Below are positions 59,951 through 64,000 of a stretch of DNA of 64,000 nt, piece by piece. The stretch is taken from NCBI GenBank assembly GCA_002305165.1, contig DBQI01000039.1, forward strand, positions 153,996 to 217,995. The letters run 5' to 3'. How positions within the stretch are numbered: the first letter of the stretch is position 1; each line of letters opens with the position of its first letter. The notes beneath the pieces are model-generated. The model ran no database searches and was not told where the DNA came from. It worked only from the letters and a program-made list of their open reading frames with translations. Made by a program: the position numbers and the translations under genes. Origin of the DNA: Armatimonadetes bacterium UBA1398. GTDB taxonomy: Bacteria; Armatimonadota; Zipacnadia; UBA1398.

Positions 59951-61780
59951 TCAGCGGGCTGGCCGCAGGACGGCTCGGCCGTTGTCGTCGATCTCCAGGG
60001 CGCCCAGAAGAACGCGGTTCTGGCTGCCCCCGGATTGGGGCAGCAGTCGCTCATTGGGCTGTCCCATGAGGCTGGGCATCCACAGGCCCACGCAGAGCTC
60101 GTAGGTACGGCCACGGGCCTCGGCGGGGACATCGATCCGAAGCGTCGACTCGACTACTCCCAGGGCGTTCAGATCTCCCTCGTCATCAGTGGCGGGATGG
60201 CCCTGAAGCACGATCTCACCATCCGCGGCAAGCAGGTGGCAGAAGGGCGTGACCGGGTGGGGAGCCTCGCTCCGGACTTCCCACCGCAGAGGAAGCAGAA
60301 CAGCCTCCCCATCGGACTCCAGGACGATCTCGCCGCCCTCAACGCCCAGTGCAACGTCGTAGTCGCCGGTCACCTCGATGGTCCCGAGGCGGTAGCGCTT
60401 CCCGCCGTCCTCGCCCTCGTGGGGCAGCGCGTACCTGGGAGTGCCCGTCGGTCCGCCCACAGAGGCCCAGACCGAGTACGTCCCCGGCCCCACGTAGAAG
60501 GGCAGGGCTCCCCTGATCTGGTGCGTGACGGCCTCCGCCTCACCGGGGGGGCCGACGGGCAGATCAGCGACGTCCATCCCCTCGTCCACGAAGACCGTGA
60601 GCAGACCCTCCTCGCCCGTCTGAGGGTTCTCGGCCTTCAGCGTCACCGCCGGGTACCCACCCTCGTAACAGGGGGCCACGCCGGCGTTGCGCCACGTCAA
60701 CTCAAAGGGGATCGTGTCGCCGGGCCGGCACTGCGCCGGCCACGAGGCCTCCACCAACTGGATGCGGTAGCCAAGCCGCTGGTTGATGCGGTCGATCAGC
60801 GCACGGTTCTCCGCGAGGAACTCGTCCGGCCACCAGTGGATGGCCGCGTAGCTGGCGTGGTACTCCTCGACTGCCTGGAGGTAGAGCGACCCATCTTGCC
60901 AGTTCCCTCGGTCGCGGGACGGGCCGTAGTGCTCGCACTCCAGAATCACGGGGACCGTCGGCCAGAAACCCTGGGCCATCTCCGCGTGGAGGTAGGCGCT
61001 CTCGCCCGGCTGGACCAGGATGCTATCGTCTCGCAGGGCGAGCCCCATCTGGCGGGAGTACTCGATGGGTTCGTCGCCCTGGAAGGCGAAGTCGTCATTC
61101 GCGGCGAGCAACGAGTTGCGGAAGTGCTTCAGGTGTAGGTCGATGTGCCGGATGATCGTCTCGCCAGGGTACTCCATCTGAGTGCTCGCCCATAGATGCC
61201 CCTCGCCCCATACGCCGAAGGACCCTACATCGATGAACGCCACCTCAGGGTTGCCGTCATAGCGTGCCGCCATGGCGGCCAGGAAGTGGTCCAGCTTCTC
61301 CAGGAAGACGGGGTCGTTGTAGTCCGGCTCCCAGAAGGGACCGTTCTCGTCGAGCTGACCGGGAGTGAAGTTGTAGCCCTTCGCGCCAGCCTTCTCTACC
61401 CATTCCGGCGTCGCGTAGCGCATCCACGACTCCGAGCATGAGATCCGAAGCGCGATCTGCTTGCCCTTGGCGATCCAGCGCTGCGCGGGCCCATCGACGA
61501 CAGACCAGTTGAAGACCCCCTCCTCCGGCTCGAGATACGACCAGGGGATCCGGAGGTAGACCGTCGTGAGGCCGGGGAACTCGTCCAGCGTCTCCCACGG
61601 GGCCAGCCGTGAGCCGTAGTTGGTGGGGATGTTGCTGTAGTAGTGGAGCGTCCACCCCATGCCAGGATTCGCCAGGGCGGCGCCGGTGTCCACTGGCTGC
61701 ACGACGACGCGCTCCTGAGCGCCGAGAGGGGCGGCCAGGAGTGACAGGGGCAGGAGGCACATGGCGAGGGGTGGCCTCAT
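59951..61780 (-). CDS. Exported DUF4832-type glycosidase-like protein
   Basis: 609 residues. ATG 61780 has GGATGATG nearby and a signal peptide (LAMCLLPLSLLAAPLGAQ). Residues about 30-330 are a TIM-barrel-like segment (NPGMGWTLHYYSN, TTVYLRIPWSYLEPEEGVFNW, VAFIDVGSFGVWGE), followed by LVEASWPAQCRPGDTIPFELTWRN, the DUF4832 entry into a beta-sandwich. The NPGMGW and YLR-PW-xLEP-EG patterns are standard for these proteins. Catalytic roles are unknown; the Glu of LEPEEG and that of WGEGH are candidates. It is separated from kdsA by 86 bases and may be co-transcribed with it. The divergent recQ-like gene lies 98 bases upstream. Confidence 0.75.
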   Translation of the reverse strand: MRPPLAMCLLPLSLLAAPLGAQERVVVQPVDTGAALANPGMGWTLHYYSNIPTNYGSRLAPWETLDEFPGLTTVYLRIPWSYLEPEEGVFNWSVVDGPAQRWIAKGKQIALRISCSESWMRYATPEWVEKAGAKGYNFTPGQLDENGPFWEPDYNDPVFLEKLDHFLAAMAARYDGNPEVAFIDVGSFGVWGEGHLWASTQMEYPGETIIRHIDLHLKHFRNSLLAANDDFAFQGDEPIEYSRQMGLALRDDSILVQPGESAYLHAEMAQGFWPTVPVILECEHYGPSRDRGNWQDGSLYLQAVEEYHASYAAIHWWPDEFLAENRALIDRINQRLGYRIQLVEASWPAQCRPGDTIPFELTWRNAGVAPCYEGGYPAVTLKAENPQTGEEGLLTVFVDEGMDVADLPVGPPGEAEAVTHQIRGALPFYVGPGTYSVWASVGGPTGTPRYALPHEGEDGGKRYRLGTIEVTGDYDVALGVEGGEIVLESDGEAVLLPLRWEVRSEAPHPVTPFCHLLAADGEIVLQGHPATDDEGDLNALGVVESTLRIDVPAEARGRTYELCVGLWMPSLMGQPNERLLPQSGGSQNRVLLGALEIDDNGRAVLRPAR

Positions 61781-61878
61781 GAGACATCATCCTCTCACAA
61801 CACGGTTCTTCTTCCACGCCCACGCCCGCAGTCCCTGTCCCGGCAGGGCTCTGGCTGGCCTCCGAGGAACTCAAAGGC

Positions 61879-63981
61879 ATGGCGACCGCAAGAGCCGATC
61901 CCCGCAAGGGAGACGCCGCCCTGGCGCGGCAAGCGCTGACCGATATGCTGGGCCCTCGGGCGGAGTTCCGACCGGGCCAACTCGAAGCCATTGAAGCCGT
62001 CTTGCGCCCCTCCTCCAAGGTGCTGGTGGTGCAGGGCACGGGCTGGGGTAAGAGCATCATCTACTTCGTGGCAGCCCGTCTGCTACGCGCAAGGGACGCC
62101 GGTCCAACGCTGGTCGTCAGCCCGCTCCTCTCCCTCATGCGGAACCAGGTCGCCGCCGCGAGCGCCCTGGGCGTCGGCGCGGCCGCCCTCACGTCAGAGA
62201 ATCATGGCGAGTGGGACGACATCCAGCAGGGCCTGATCTCCGGCCGTCTGGACCTGCTGCTCGTGTCACCCGAGCGTCTCGCCTATGGCGGGTTCCGACG
62301 CCACTTCCTACAACAGCTTCCCAGGGGCATCGGCATGCTCGTCATCGACGAAGCCCACTGCGTCTCGGACTGGGGCCACGACTTCCGGCCAGACTACCGG
62401 CGCGTCGTGCGGCTCACCCGCGAGACGCAGCGCCATGTCCGGGTGCTGGCCACCACCGGAACCGCCGATGCCCACGTCGTAGCCGACCTGACGGAGCAGC
62501 TGGGCGAGGATCTCACCATCCTCCGAGGTCCCCTCGACCGCCCCTCGCTGCGGCTCCAGACGATCCGCCTCGACCAACCCGCGCGCCGACTCGCTTGGCT
62601 CTCGAGCGCGCTCCCGCGCATGAGTGGTTCGGGCATCATCTACTGCCTCACCCGGTTCGACACCGAGGTGGTCTCCGACTGGTTGCGGCGGTGCGGGATC
62701 GACGCGCCGGCCTACCATGCGGGGCTTCCACCGGAGGAGCGACAGCGGCGTGAGGAGCTCCTGCTTGGCGATAAGTGCAAGGCCCTATGCGCCACGGTGG
62801 CTCTCGGCATGGGCTTCGACAAGCCAGACCTTGCCTTCGTCGTTCACTATCAGCGGCCGCGGTCGGTGGTCGACTACTACCAGCAGGTGGGTCGCGCGGG
62901 CCGCGCCATCCCCGAGGCCTACGGTGTCTTGCTCACCGGTGCGGAGGACCACGCCCTCGCGAGCTACTTCGCCGGCACCGGCTTCCCGCCCGCGGAGTGC
63001 CAGCGGGCAGTGCTTGAGGTCATCGAGGGAAGGCCGGGGCTCACGGAGGGCCAGATCGCGGCACATGTCAACCTCCCCATGGACCGCATCGAGCAGTGCC
63101 TGAAGCTACTCCGCGCCGATGACGCAGTGAGTTGGCGAGCTGGGAAGTGGTACCGGAGCCGGCTGGCGTGGACTCCCGACCATGACCGTTCGGCACAGAT
63201 CGCCGCCCGCCGCCTGGCTGAGATGGCGCAGATAGAGGCACTGACGCGCACACAGGGGTGCCTGATGGAGTTCGTTGGTCGTGAACTGGCCGACCCGTGC
63301 TCGGCTCCGTGTGGCCGCTGCGCCAACTGCGCCGGCCCTGTGCTGCGCGTCCCGATCCGTCGTCGCGCGGTTCGGCAGGCCAAGCGCCAGGTGGCCCGTC
63401 GCCACCCGACCATCGTGCCACACACGGTCTGGCCCGCGGGACTCGAACGGCCCGACGAGACGCCGATCGAGCCGGATCGACAGATGGAGCGCGGGAAGGC
63501 CCTGTGCGTCTACGGTGAGCCTCGTCTGGGACGGATGGTAGCGGAAGGGAAACGCAGAGGGACGGGCTTCCCGCGTGGCCTCCTGCGGGCTTCGGCGCGG
63601 CTGATCCGGGAGTGGCATCCCCAGCCTACTCCCACCTGGATCACCAACGTCCCCTCCCTACGCCGGCCGGGACTGGTTGAGGGCTTCGCACGCGCCCTCG
63701 CTCGCGCTCTGGGCCTTCAGTACCGGGCCGCGCTCGAGAAGCACGCGGACGTGCCGGAGCAGAAGCACCTGCTGAATGACATCCTGCAGTGCACCAACGC
63801 CCGGGATAGCTTCCGCGCCGACAGATCGAGGGTACTGCTGGCCAGCCCGGTACTCCTGGTCGACGATACTGTGGACTCCCGCTGGACCCTCACGGTATGC
63901 GCCGCTCTACTGCGGGAGGCGGGATCGGGCCCGGTCATCCCCTTCGCGCTCGCGGCCGCGATCGGCACTGCCCGGCCCTAG
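61879..63981 (+). CDS. RecQ-like DNA helicase fused to a ComF-like phosphoribosyltransferase domain
   Basis: 700 residues. Helicase motifs: FRPGQLEAIEAVL, Walker A GTGWGKS (Trp in place of Ser), VSPLLSLMRNQ, VIDEAHCVSDWGHDFRPDY (DEAH), ATTGTA, YCLTRFDTE, and GMGFDKPDLAFVVH with QQVGRAGR. A zinc cluster (CLMEFV...CSAPCGRCANC) and winged-helix follow. The last 200 residues are unrelated to RecQ and end in VLLVDDTVDSRWTLTVCAALLREAG, the PRPP-binding loop of ComF/type-I phosphoribosyltransferases. It is an ATP-dependent 3'-5' helicase in the cytosol with a possible purine/nucleoside-sensing tail. Such fusions are known in Actinobacteria. GAGGAAC lies upstream of ATG 61879. Confidence 0.85.
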   Translation: MATARADPRKGDAALARQALTDMLGPRAEFRPGQLEAIEAVLRPSSKVLVVQGTGWGKSIIYFVAARLLRARDAGPTLVVSPLLSLMRNQVAAASALGVGAAALTSENHGEWDDIQQGLISGRLDLLLVSPERLAYGGFRRHFLQQLPRGIGMLVIDEAHCVSDWGHDFRPDYRRVVRLTRETQRHVRVLATTGTADAHVVADLTEQLGEDLTILRGPLDRPSLRLQTIRLDQPARRLAWLSSALPRMSGSGIIYCLTRFDTEVVSDWLRRCGIDAPAYHAGLPPEERQRREELLLGDKCKALCATVALGMGFDKPDLAFVVHYQRPRSVVDYYQQVGRAGRAIPEAYGVLLTGAEDHALASYFAGTGFPPAECQRAVLEVIEGRPGLTEGQIAAHVNLPMDRIEQCLKLLRADDAVSWRAGKWYRSRLAWTPDHDRSAQIAARRLAEMAQIEALTRTQGCLMEFVGRELADPCSAPCGRCANCAGPVLRVPIRRRAVRQAKRQVARRHPTIVPHTVWPAGLERPDETPIEPDRQMERGKALCVYGEPRLGRMVAEGKRRGTGFPRGLLRASARLIREWHPQPTPTWITNVPSLRRPGLVEGFARALARALGLQYRAALEKHADVPEQKHLLNDILQCTNARDSFRADRSRVLLASPVLLVDDTVDSRWTLTVCAALLREAGSGPVIPFALAAAIGTARP

Positions 63982-64000
63982 CCCGCCTTATTCATGAGAG

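Noticed and set aside
1..64000. tRNA, rRNA, insertion sequences, phage genes
   Set aside because: I found no tRNA- or rRNA-like sequence, no transposase or integrase, and no terminal repeats that would support a mobile element.

Overview
The window is GC-rich, densely coded bacterial DNA with strong GGAGG-type ribosome-binding sites and many GTG, TTG and probably one CTG start. A metal-dependent KdsA (LPS Kdo pathway) and a type IV pilus locus indicate a diderm. The secreted glycosidase-like proteins (GH36, GH71/99-like, DUF6259-like, DUF4832-like, GHL10-like), the HzsA-like C-terminus and the DUF6785-like membrane proteins resemble Planctomycetota, Armatimonadota and neighbouring phyla; the phylum cannot be fixed from sequence alone.

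Layout. 0-11.7 kb: a carbohydrate/uronate catabolic block, mostly one minus-strand run (DegT aminotransferase, tandem amidohydrolase, three exported glycosidase-like proteins, ManD-like dehydratase) plus an SDR on the plus strand and a wrecked alpha-L-rhamnosidase. 11.8-21.5 kb: an envelope module of a Gly/Pro-rich lipoprotein, two large polytopic membrane proteins and a 1,517-residue fusion of a degenerate M28 peptidase to an FtsX/MacB permease. 21.5-23.3 kb: a one-TM protein and a zinc-ribbon protein. 23.4-43.4 kb: a complete minus-strand pilus assembly block, pilB-pilT-pilC-pilD-like, then a GspG-like pilin, PilV-, GspH- and PilW-like prepilins, a giant PilX/GspK-like protein and a 2,001-codon exported propeller protein in the place PilY1 occupies in classical minor-pilin operons. 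GC-rich perfect inverted repeats sit in most spacers of this block.

43.7-52.1 kb: mixed genes, including a TPR protein with an embedded metzincin protease, an AEC-type carrier, a flavin-type oxidase-fold protein, a NagB-like sugar isomerase whose ribosome-binding site lies in a hairpin, a tandem metallo-beta-lactamase-fold protein and a Fur-family regulator. 52.1-58.8 kb: an accessory-looking island, with a ThiF-like remnant, noncoding DNA, then a tight plus-strand cassette: Cys-rich exported peptide with a Gly-Gly leader-like segment, unknown exported protein, exported stand-alone C39-type peptidase, tetraheme cytochrome fused to a dead-looking phosphoesterase, GHL10-like protein, and a Tat-exported peptide whose mature part is about 25 residues with six cysteines. 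This cassette is the best candidate here for an undescribed system. 58.8-64 kb: kdsA with a coupled small exported protein, a DUF4832-like protein, and a RecQ helicase fused to a ComF-like phosphoribosyltransferase domain.

A recurring theme is duplicated or fused enzymes in which one catalytic domain has lost key residues (M28, first amidohydrolase half, first MBL half, phosphoesterase). All family calls are from motif reading by eye; no database search was run.
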